Shown here: positions 7,038 through 14,051 of the stretch, one piece after another
Layout: each line of letters begins with the position of its first letter
Position numbering within the stretch: the stretch's first letter is position 1
Source: Paracoccaceae bacterium
GTDB lineage: Bacteria > Pseudomonadota > Alphaproteobacteria > Rhodobacterales > Rhodobacteraceae
Reading direction: 5' to 3'
Length of the DNA stretch: 26,170 bases
NCBI GenBank assembly: GCA_015487335.1
Contig: WFPZ01000117.1
Coordinates: 1 to 26,170, forward strand
The notes under the pieces: model-generated
What the model was told of the DNA's origin: nothing
The model's database searches: none
Seen by the model: the letters and a program-made list of their open reading frames with translations, nothing else
Program-made: the position numbers and the translations under genes

Positions 7038-8252
7038 ATGAAGCTGTTTTCGCGCGCCCTGCAGGCCCTGACCGCCGCTCTCGCCCTTGCCCTTCCGCCC
7101 TTCGCGGCCGCGGCCCAGAGCGGCCCCACCGAACAGATCGAGCGCATCAATGGCGTGGCCGTGGCCCCGCAGCCGCTGCGCACCGACAATGCGGTGCTGC
7201 TGATCGGCACCGAGTCCGGGCTGATGCGCGCCGGGCCCGATGGCATGGCAACCGTGCTGCCGGACGTCGAGCTTGCCGTGACCGGGCTGGCCGGAGACAT
7301 CAACCGCGCCGGCAGGATCTTTCTCAGCGGCATCGACGCCCAGAGCAGACCCGCCCCGCTCATGCTGTCCGAAGACGGCGGGGCCAGCTGGCGCCCGGTT
7401 TCCGCAGGCCCCGTGGCGGTGCGCTCTCTGTCGGTGATGCCGGGCAACCCGGATGCGCTGGCAGCGGTGGCCGGCGGCATCGTGACCAGCCTCGATGGCG
7501 GAAAAACCTGGGAGCAGATCCCCAATTCGCCCGAAAAGGTGTTTTCGGTGGCCCGATCCTCGCTTTCGGAAAACGGTCTTTATGCTGCCACCATGGGCGG
7601 GCTGCTGCTTTCGGGAGATGGCGGCGAATCCTGGCGCCCGGCTCATGAATCGGGCAATCCGGCCACGGCGGTGACGGTGCTGCCCGGCGGAAAGGTTCTG
7701 GCCTACATCTTCGGCGTCGGCCTGGTGGGCGCACAGGAGCCCGAACTGCAATGGCAGGTTCTCGAGGACGGTTTCGCAGACCGCTACATCCTCGGCCTCG
7801 CCGCCGATCCGCTCGACCCCGACACCATCTATGCCATCATGGACACCGCCGCGATCATGATGAGCCGCAACGGCGGGCGAGACTGGATCAGCTACGAGGG
7901 CAGCGACAAGTTCACCCCCGAACGGCTGGCCCTCGGCGAGCAGCTGTTCGAGGGCACCTGTGCGGCCTGCCATGGCGCACGGGGCGTGGGCGAAGCCCCC
8001 GGAGACCCCGAAGCGCGCGACGAATTCGGCTTCAAGGCGCCCGCGCTCAATGACGACATGCATGGCTGGCACCATTCGGACGCCTCGCTCAAGGAAACCA
8101 TTTCCAGGGGCTCGCCGCGCAATCCGCGCATGGTGGCCTTCTCCGGGCAGATGACGGAAGACGATATCGACAGCATCATCGTCTATCTGAAATCGTTGTG
8201 GAGCCTGCGCTCGCTGGCCTGTCAGGGCGCCAGGCACATGCGATGCCGGTAG
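7038..8252 (+). CDS. Secreted Asp-box beta-propeller fused to cytochrome c
   Basis: 404 residues; the ATG at 7038 follows a strong GGAGG. A signal peptide spans about 1-27. Four Asp-box turns mark a BNR-type propeller: SEDGGASW (111-118), SLDGGKTW (151-158), SGDGGESW (192-199) and SRNGGRDW (276-283). A single-heme cytochrome c domain follows with CAACH at 308-312; the distal Met ligand is probably M365 (RMVAFSG) or M372. The last 16 residues after the domain carry two extra cysteines (C395, C403). The protein is periplasmic and probably transfers electrons, with the propeller as binding or scaffold domain; no partner enzyme is in the window. A sialidase role is unlikely because Asp boxes alone do not indicate one. 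It ends 11 bp before a tRNA on the other strand. Confidence 0.85.
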   Translation: MKLFSRALQALTAALALALPPFAAAAQSGPTEQIERINGVAVAPQPLRTDNAVLLIGTESGLMRAGPDGMATVLPDVELAVTGLAGDINRAGRIFLSGIDAQSRPAPLMLSEDGGASWRPVSAGPVAVRSLSVMPGNPDALAAVAGGIVTSLDGGKTWEQIPNSPEKVFSVARSSLSENGLYAATMGGLLLSGDGGESWRPAHESGNPATAVTVLPGGKVLAYIFGVGLVGAQEPELQWQVLEDGFADRYILGLAADPLDPDTIYAIMDTAAIMMSRNGGRDWISYEGSDKFTPERLALGEQLFEGTCAACHGARGVGEAPGDPEARDEFGFKAPALNDDMHGWHHSDASLKETISRGSPRNPRMVAFSGQMTEDDIDSIIVYLKSLWSLRSLACQGARHMRCR

Positions 8253-8263
8253 GAAAACTGCGC

Positions 8264-8339
8264 TGGCGGCCCCGATAGGAGTCGAACCTATGACCTACCG
8301 CTTAGGAGGCGGTTGCTCTATCCTCTGAGCTACGGGGCC
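8264..8339 (-). tRNA. tRNA-Arg (anticodon CCT)
   Basis: The minus strand folds into a full cloverleaf: acceptor GGCCCCG/CGGGGCC, D-arm AGCTCAGAGGATAGAGC, anticodon stem ACCGC/GCGGT with loop CTCCTAA (anticodon CCT, reads AGG) and T-arm with GGTTCGACTCC. The CCA end is encoded (8264-8266). Confidence 0.95.
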
Positions 8340-8400
8340 GCGCGCCCTTTTTCGCGGCAAACGCCCGGCAAGGCAAGCCGGGAATGCCAGGGAAAAACCG

Positions 8401-8449
8401 CCCGAAAGAAAAAGAAAGGGGGAGCAGATTGGCCCGCCGCTCCCCCTTT
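8401..8449 (-). terminator. Strong terminator-like hairpin with no annotated gene upstream of it
   Basis: A perfect 11-bp inverted repeat (arms 8415-8425 and 8439-8449, 13-base loop) is followed on the minus strand by CTTTTTCTTTC (8404-8414). This fits a rho-independent terminator reading leftward, but the only feature to its right is the lacI gene on the plus strand. It could end an unannotated small RNA transcribed from about 8450-8590 or shield the tRNA-Arg gene. The surrounding 8340-8596 gap holds two further GC-rich dyads (8363-8381 and near 8491-8509) and no open reading frame I would support. Confidence 0.6.
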
Positions 8450-8519
8450 GCGCCCGGAAACATCTGGGAAGAGAGCTTTCACGACGCTCCGGGCCGTTAC
8501 AACCGGCCCAACCGGCGGT

Positions 8520-8531
8520 GTTAGCGATAAC
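8520..8531. promoter_or_regulatory. LacI-type operator-like dyad upstream of the LacI gene
   Basis: GTTAGCGATAAC is an imperfect dyad with a central CG, the usual form of LacI/GntR-family operators, about 65-75 bp before the regulator start. A second CGATAAC half-site lies at 8571-8577. Autoregulation of the adjacent gene is plausible but inferred. Confidence 0.4.
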
Positions 8532-8596
8532 GTACGCCCTCGGCCCCGCTTGCACAAGCCCCCGTTTTGCCGATAACAATCTGCCAGGCAACACAG

Positions 8597-9655
8597 GTGG
8601 CACGGGTGGCAGGCAAAACCGCAAAGCTACGGAAAAGACCGCTGACGCTGCGCGATGTCTCCGAGGCCTCGGGGGTCAGCGAGATGACCGTCAGCCGGGT
8701 TCTGCGCAACCGCGGCGACGTCTCCGAGGCGACCCGCAGCAAGGTTCTGAAGGCGGCCAAGGCGCTGGGATACGTGCCCAACAAGATCGCCGGTGCGCTG
8801 GCCTCGCAACGGGTGAATCTCGTGGCCGTCATCATTCCGTCGCTTTCCAACATGGTCTTCCCCGAGGTGCTCTCGGGCATTTCCGAAGTGCTGGACGAAA
8901 CCCCGCTTCAGCCTGTGGTCGGGGTGACGAACTACAGCCCCGAGCGCGAGGAGAAGGTGCTCTACGAGATGCTCTCGTGGCGGCCCTCGGGGGTGATCAT
9001 CGCCGGGCTGGAGCACTCGGACCCAAGCCGCGCCATGCTGCGGGCGGCGGGGATTCCGGTGGTCGAGATCATGGACGTGGACGGCGAGCCGATCGATGCG
9101 GTGGTGGGTATCTCGCACCGCGCCGCCGGCTACGAGATGGCCACCGAGATCGTCCGGCAAGGCTATCGCCGCATCGGGTTCCTGGGCACCAAGATGCCGC
9201 TGGACCACCGGGCGCGCAAACGCTTCGAGGGCTTCACCGAGGCGCTGGCCAGGGCCGGGCTGGAGGTGGTAGATCAGGAGTTCTACTCCGGCGGCTCGGC
9301 ACTGCTGAAGGGTCGCGAGATGACAGAGGCCATCCTCAAGCGCCATCCCGATCTGGATTTCCTCTACTACTCCAACGACATGATCGGCGCTGGCGGGCTG
9401 CTTTACCTGCTGGAACGGGGGATGGACATTCCCGGCCAGATCGGGCTGGCCGGGTTCAACGGGGTGGAGCTTCTCGAGGGCCTGCCGCGGCGGCTGGCCA
9501 CGATGGACGCCTGCCGCATGGAAATCGGCCGCGCCGCGGCCGAAATCATCGCCCGGCGCATCGCCGACGAATCCGCCGAACCGGGAGAGAAGATCGTGTT
9601 CAGGAGCCGGATGTCACCCGGCGACACGCTGCTGCGCCGGGACGCCAAACCCTGA
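8597..9655 (+). CDS. LacI-family transcriptional regulator (GntR/IdnR-like)
   Basis: 352 residues from the GTG at 8597. The N-terminal helix-turn-helix and hinge are complete (LTLRDVSEASGVSEMTVSRVL; GYVPNKIAGALAS), followed by the periplasmic-binding-protein-like sensor (NLVAVIIPSLSNMVFPEVLSG, and LDFLYYSNDMIGAGGLLYL). The HTH and the phrase ALASQRVNLVAVIIPSL resemble gluconate-type regulators, but the ligand cannot be told. There is no ATG near the expected start: TTG 8567, GTG 8597 and GTG 8606 are all possible, the last having the best ribosome-binding site (AGGTGG). No sugar transport or catabolic gene is in the window, so its targets lie elsewhere. It converges on the Hpt gene. Confidence 0.9.
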   Translation: MARVAGKTAKLRKRPLTLRDVSEASGVSEMTVSRVLRNRGDVSEATRSKVLKAAKALGYVPNKIAGALASQRVNLVAVIIPSLSNMVFPEVLSGISEVLDETPLQPVVGVTNYSPEREEKVLYEMLSWRPSGVIIAGLEHSDPSRAMLRAAGIPVVEIMDVDGEPIDAVVGISHRAAGYEMATEIVRQGYRRIGFLGTKMPLDHRARKRFEGFTEALARAGLEVVDQEFYSGGSALLKGREMTEAILKRHPDLDFLYYSNDMIGAGGLLYLLERGMDIPGQIGLAGFNGVELLEGLPRRLATMDACRMEIGRAAAEIIARRIADESAEPGEKIVFRSRMSPGDTLLRRDAKP

Positions 9656-9677
9656 GCGGCCGCGGCCCGCCTGCCTG

Positions 9678-10031
9678 TCACCCGTTTCCGGAAAGCGCGT
9701 CCTCGCAGCGGGCCAGGCAGTTTTTCATGGTCCACAGGACATCCGAGAAGCTCGGCTGCGGTTCTTCGTCGCCGAGCCAGCGGATGATCGTCTGATCCGC
9801 CTCGAGAGCCGCCTGCCCCAGCTCGGCAAAACCGACGGATTTCGCCAGCCCCGCTATCTTGTGCGCAATGGCCCCGAAGGCCTTGATGCTGTCGCGCCTG
9901 CCCGCACCGCTTTCCGCCTGTTCAAGCAACTGTCGCAACTCGGCGCTCTGCTCGCGAAGGCGGTCAAGAAACCGGGTTCTTATCTTTGCCAGCGCTCCTT
10001 CGAAATCCGGCTTGGCCATGGATATACCCAT
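9678..10031 (-). CDS. Histidine phosphotransfer (Hpt) domain protein
   Basis: 117 residues forming a single four-helix Hpt domain. The phosphorylatable histidine is H57 in AIAHKIAGLAKSVGFAELG. Hpt proteins carry phosphoryl groups between receiver domains. The closest sequence in the window is the C-terminal Hpt of the protein at 14052-15446, with AHKIAG and the GF-ELG pattern in common. The gene starts 5 bp after the stop of the receiver protein upstream, so the two are one operon and probable partners. A second in-frame ATG four residues downstream is an alternative start. Confidence 0.88.
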   Translation of the reverse strand: MGISMAKPDFEGALAKIRTRFLDRLREQSAELRQLLEQAESGAGRRDSIKAFGAIAHKIAGLAKSVGFAELGQAALEADQTIIRWLGDEEPQPSFSDVLWTMKNCLARCEDALSGNG

Positions 10032-10036
10032 CGCGG

Positions 10037-11056
10037 TTACTTGTCGGAAAACAGATTGAACTTCAGCCCCTTGGGAATCAGGGGCTTCACCTTCAGAACC
10101 TTGGCGTCAATTCGCAGGGTCTTTTCCGTCACCGATGCCGTGGCATCAAGAAGCATGGAATGGATGTCGTTGCGGCGGTGGATCGGGTTTTCCACCGGAT
10201 CTCCCACTATGATGCCGGGCCGGCCGTCCTGCGGCTTCAGGCCCGCCTCCTCGGCCGCTTTCGCCAGGATGTCGCCGAAATTTTCCGGGAGCGGCGCGCC
10301 GGAGCGGTCGATCACACCGACGAACAGGCCCGAGCCGAAATGGGAAAGAAGGAAATCGCACTTGCCGAAGCCTTTCGCGATCAGCGCGGCAACCTTTTCC
10401 AGCAGTTCGTAATATTCGGCCTCGCCAAGCTTGAGAAAGGCCTCCTTCGCCTCGGTGAACTTGAAGGCGATCGCCGCCGACTGGTACAGCCCCTTGCGCG
10501 AAAGCTGCAGCAGGAAGTTCTCGAGCACCTGCAGATCGACGACCCGCTCCACCCCCTCGACCGTGACCGGAGCCTGGAACAGCGCGGTCTTTTCGTCATC
10601 AAGGCCGGTGGTCAGGGCCGAAGCCATGAAATAGGCCTGCAGCCCGCGCCGCTGTTCGTTGACCAGCATCCTGGCCAGACGGATGCGCGAGCCCAGCTCG
10701 ATCTGGTCGAAGGGCTTGTTGATGTAGTCGGTGGCCCCGGCCGCAAAGGCCTTCTCGATGTTGTTGCGATCGGACAGGGTGGTGACCATGAGGATCGGCG
10801 TGCGCCTGTAGGCCGGCATCTTGCGGATCTCGGTGCACAGCTCGATCCCATTCATGCCCGGCATCTCGATATCGAGAAGGAAACAATCGAATGATCCTTC
10901 CTCGTCGTCCATGTTTTCCGCATCAAGCGCCGCGATGAGATCAAGTGCGCTCTGGGCAGAGTTCGCCGTCGTCACATCGTGGAATCCGGCCTGGGCAAGG
11001 CTTTCGACCAGCAGCTCCAGTATCAGTTCGTCGTCATCTACGGACAGTATCTTCAT
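10037..11056 (-). CDS. Response regulator: receiver plus degenerate GGDEF-like domain
   Basis: 339 residues from the ATG at 11056; the open frame continues 18 residues upstream but MKILSVDDDE is the typical receiver start. The receiver (1-125) has the acidic D7-D9, phosphoacceptor D62 (LLDIEMPGMNG), T92/T93 and K114 (INKPFD). The remainder (about 140-339) has the spacing of a diguanylate cyclase domain, but HFGSGLF (239-245) replaces the catalytic GGDEF loop, so it should not make c-di-GMP. There is no DNA-binding domain. It is paralogous to the first two thirds of the protein at 14052-15446 (shared CFL-DI-M-GM-GIELC and AFAAGATDY--KPFD--ELG-R-R). It is divergent from the histidine kinase. 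Assigning the C-terminal fold to GGDEF is inference from pattern only. Confidence 0.88.
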   Translation of the reverse strand: MKILSVDDDELILELLVESLAQAGFHDVTTANSAQSALDLIAALDAENMDDEEGSFDCFLLDIEMPGMNGIELCTEIRKMPAYRRTPILMVTTLSDRNNIEKAFAAGATDYINKPFDQIELGSRIRLARMLVNEQRRGLQAYFMASALTTGLDDEKTALFQAPVTVEGVERVVDLQVLENFLLQLSRKGLYQSAAIAFKFTEAKEAFLKLGEAEYYELLEKVAALIAKGFGKCDFLLSHFGSGLFVGVIDRSGAPLPENFGDILAKAAEEAGLKPQDGRPGIIVGDPVENPIHRRNDIHSMLLDATASVTEKTLRIDAKVLKVKPLIPKGLKFNLFSDK

Positions 11057-11592
11057 CTTCCTGTGCCTGCCTTCTGCTCTGCGCGCCCCGGACCTTCTGC
11101 GGATCCGCAAGCGGCGGGTGGTAGTGGTAGTCGCTCACCCTCCCAAGCAACCATTATCACGCGGGACTACAATTTTAACGATAGCACCGAACCCTTGAAC
11201 GGGGAAACTTTTTCGGTTTTCCCCTGCCCGCACCCCGTCACTCGTGAACCCGCACGCGCTTTCCGGCCAGGTGTCTTCTGCCCGCCCGTGTCAGGGACAG
11301 GAACGTGCAATGCCCTGAAAAAATCAACGTGCTTTCCGTCCGCCGGAAGGGAAATGAGCGGGATTTCGCCAATTCGTGCCGCGGCAGATCACCCGCACGA
11401 GGAAATGCATCGCCCCGCGAGCGCCCTCGAAATTGCCCAAGTTATTCCATTTTCGGGTCAGACAATCGCCCGGTTGCAAACTGAGAGTTGCCGGGACGGA
11501 AACAAAACCATCTGCACGAGAACGACGAGCCTTCGGGACAGAACAATACGAGGAGAGGAAGGCGTCGCCTTGGCTGGGGCGCCTGAGGAACG
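11057..11592. other. 536-bp non-coding divergent region of the phosphorelay island
   Basis: No credible gene is seen; the open frames here lack family features and ribosome-binding sites. It contains a perfect 12-bp palindrome TGCGGATCCGCA at 11098-11109, in the leader of the minus-strand response regulator, and a 7-bp hairpin (arms 11201-11207 and 11218-11224). It must hold the promoters of both the receiver/Hpt operon and the kinase operon, but none is strong enough to assign. A small RNA cannot be excluded. Confidence 0.5.
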
Positions 11593-13311
11593 ATGGAAAG
11601 CATTTTGGAAAAGGTCCGAAACCTGACGTCCATCAAGTCAGCCGCAGTTCTGGCCGCGGTTCTGACTGCGGTCATGACTTTGGCGCTGGCCGTCAGATAT
11701 CTGATCGAGGCATTCACCCGGGGGCAGGGCGGGCAATTCTTCTGGGAAGACGCCTTTGAGGCAGCGCTTCTGCTGGCGCTGTCGGCGGCACTTTTCGTGC
11801 TTGCCTATTTCATCTGCAAGCAGACCCGCAGGATGGAGGCCGAACGCCAGAGCATCCTCGACGGCAGGATGCAGATCAGCTTTCAGCTGGACGCGATGAA
11901 GATGCACAGCATCGTGGCCGAGTCCGACCTCGATGGATATTATCGCGACGTCAACGAGAACTTCGAAAAGCTGTTTGGTTATTCCCGTGACGAAATCATT
12001 GGTCAGAATGCGAGCGTTCTCTACCCCGGCGGCCGCGACAACGAAAAATACAAGGAGCTGCGGGGCCTGATCACGCGCGGCGAGGTGTTTACCGGCGAGC
12101 AGGAGCTGATCACCAAGGGCGGGCGGATCGTTCGTGTCCACTCCACCATCGTTCCGGTCTTCGATCCGGAGGGCAACCACCTGCGCACCATAGCCATGAG
12201 CACCGACATCACCGCCGTGCGCAAGGCAGAGGCCGACCATTTCCTGACCGTCCTGCTGAAGGAGTTGCCCGACGAGGTGTTCATCTACCGCGTCGAGGAT
12301 CATCGGATCATCTTCATGAACGACCGCGCGCTGGAACGCTGCGGCTGGACACTGGAAGAGGCCCGCGGGAAGGCCATCGCCGAGACCACCCCGGATTTCG
12401 ACATGGCGTTCTTCAACGCCCATATCCAGCCGCTTCTGACCGGCGAGGAAGAGACCGTAACCATACAGGCCAGAAACCAGGGCAGCTGGGTGGAGATCAC
12501 CACCCGCATCCACGTCCTGCCCGACAACGACCCGGTTTTCGTCTCGATCCTGCGCGACATCACCGAACGCAAGCGGCAGGAACGTCATCGCCTCCAGGTG
12601 GTCTCGAACGTCAGCCACGAGCTGCGCACGCCCCTGACCTCGATCAAGGGCTCGCTGCGGCTGCTGAAGTCCGGCGTGGCGGGCGATCTTCCCCCGGAAG
12701 GGGCGCAGCTTGTCGACATCGCCGATCGCAACACCGACCGCATGCTGGGCGTTCTCAACGACATCCTCGATTTCGAAAAGATCGTCGCCGGCAAGATGGA
12801 AATGGATATGGCCCCCCTGCGCCTGGACGAGTTCGTCAAGGAGGCGATCGCCGTCAACACCGGCTATGCCGTCGAGCACCGCATGAGCTTCAGGGCCGGC
12901 GAGCTGCCCGAAGATGCCGTGGTCATGGGCGACCGCAACCGCCTGATGCAGGTCATGACCAACCTGATGTCCAACGCGGCCAAGTTCTCGCCCGAGGGCG
13001 AGGACGTGGTGATCTCGGTTTCCGACCAGGGCAGCGCCTGGCGGATCTCGGTGGCCGACAAGGGCCCGGGCATCCCGCCGGAAGGCCGCGAGAAGGTGTT
13101 CGAAAGCTTCGCGCAGCTGGAGCCCGCCGACGGCAAGCCGCGCAAGGGCACCGGCCTCGGCCTGGCGATCACCAGGCGCATCATCAAGCTGCACGCCGGC
13201 CGCATCGATTTCGAGAGCACTCTCGGAGAGGGCACGACGTTCCACATCGACCTGCCCAAGGCCACTGTCGAGAAGGCTCCCGGCGGCGAAAGTCTGGAAA
13301 TCGCCGCATGA
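11593..13311 (+). CDS. Membrane sensor histidine kinase with two PAS domains
   Basis: 572 residues; the ATG at 11593 follows TGAGGAA. Two membrane helices (about 17-40 and 55-74) enclose a short periplasmic loop, so sensing is probably by the membrane or by the cytoplasmic PAS domains. PAS 1 spans about 97-210 (DGYYRDVNENFEKLFGYSRDEIIG) and PAS 2 about 215-325 (ending in VSILRDITERK). The HisKA domain has H342 in SNVSHELRTPLTSIKGSL. The ATPase has N461 (LMSNAAKF), the G1 box DKGPGIP (489-495), and the G2 box GTGLGLA (519-525). There is no attached receiver or Hpt, so phosphate must leave to a separate receiver, probably the one encoded 74 bp downstream or the neighbouring REC-GGDEF-like proteins. 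Confidence 0.93.
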   Translation: MESILEKVRNLTSIKSAAVLAAVLTAVMTLALAVRYLIEAFTRGQGGQFFWEDAFEAALLLALSAALFVLAYFICKQTRRMEAERQSILDGRMQISFQLDAMKMHSIVAESDLDGYYRDVNENFEKLFGYSRDEIIGQNASVLYPGGRDNEKYKELRGLITRGEVFTGEQELITKGGRIVRVHSTIVPVFDPEGNHLRTIAMSTDITAVRKAEADHFLTVLLKELPDEVFIYRVEDHRIIFMNDRALERCGWTLEEARGKAIAETTPDFDMAFFNAHIQPLLTGEEETVTIQARNQGSWVEITTRIHVLPDNDPVFVSILRDITERKRQERHRLQVVSNVSHELRTPLTSIKGSLRLLKSGVAGDLPPEGAQLVDIADRNTDRMLGVLNDILDFEKIVAGKMEMDMAPLRLDEFVKEAIAVNTGYAVEHRMSFRAGELPEDAVVMGDRNRLMQVMTNLMSNAAKFSPEGEDVVISVSDQGSAWRISVADKGPGIPPEGREKVFESFAQLEPADGKPRKGTGLGLAITRRIIKLHAGRIDFESTLGEGTTFHIDLPKATVEKAPGGESLEIAA

Positions 13312-13385
13312 CGACGACTTGCAAAGAGAGAAGAGAGAATGGCCCGCGGAGCGCAACCCGCCGGCAACAAGAGAGGTAGAAGCAG

Positions 13386-13814
13386 ATGAGCAGCAAGATC
13401 AGGGTTCTTCACGTCGATGATGACGACGATATCCGCGTCATCACCAAACTCGCCTTTTCGCTCGATGACGGCTTCGATCTGGAGCAGTGCGGTTCGGGGG
13501 TGGAAGCCCTCGAAAAGGCAAGGGTCGCGCCGCCGGACCTGCTCCTTCTGGACATGGTCATGCCCGGGATGGACGGCGCGGAAACCTGGGAGCGGCTGAA
13601 ATCCGAATGCGGCCTGTCCGGAACGCCGGTCATCTTCATGTCGGCCAGGGCAGAGCAGGAATTTGCCCGCAAGCTTCTGGAAAGGGGCGCGACGGCCGTC
13701 ATCACCAAGCCGTTCGACCCGATGACCCTGTGCGACCAGATCCGCGAAGCCCTGAAACCGGCAACGGGAAGGGGCCCGGCGCAACCCGACAATCTTCTGA
13801 AGTTCACCGCCTGA
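13386..13814 (+). CDS. Receiver-only (single-domain) response regulator
   Basis: 142 residues: a complete CheY-like receiver with the acidic cluster D11-D15, phosphoacceptor D56 (LLLLDMVMPGMDG), S86 and K108 (VITKPFDP), then a short tail of about 20 residues. It has no output domain. Its position directly after the kinase suggests it is the immediate phosphoacceptor and, with the Hpt domains at either side, the middle step of a phosphorelay. A short gap with a small GC hairpin near 13882-13895 separates it from the next gene. Confidence 0.93.
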   Translation: MSSKIRVLHVDDDDDIRVITKLAFSLDDGFDLEQCGSGVEALEKARVAPPDLLLLDMVMPGMDGAETWERLKSECGLSGTPVIFMSARAEQEFARKLLERGATAVITKPFDPMTLCDQIREALKPATGRGPAQPDNLLKFTA

Positions 13815-14051
13815 CAGGGATGTATCCGCAGTGCCACGAATGCAACCGATCACCACGCCCGACCACAGCCACAAGTTGAAATCCCCGCCAGCGGGGCCTA
13901 GGCTGCTGGCAACAACGGCCCGAAGGGGCGGCAATTCGAGGCACGGGCGGATGCAGGCCATCACGGCAGGCGGTCTCCATCCTTCATCGGCGGCGGGCAG
14001 GGCCGACAGCGGCTTCTGCCCTCATTTGTCTTGGGAAATGGAGGTCTTGCG

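Noticed and set aside
5885..7525. 546-residue minus-strand frame across the winged-helix and propeller genes
   Set aside because: It runs against genes with a signal peptide, ribosome-binding sites and motifs; its own sequence is low-complexity.
7038..8252. Reading the Asp-box protein as a sialidase or other glycosyl hydrolase
   Set aside because: Asp boxes mark propeller turns only; no catalytic arginine triad or other sialidase signature was seen, and the protein carries a cytochrome c domain.
11638..13356. 572-residue open frame antisense to the histidine kinase
   Set aside because: A shadow of the kinase: its composition mirrors the coding strand and it has no domain signature.
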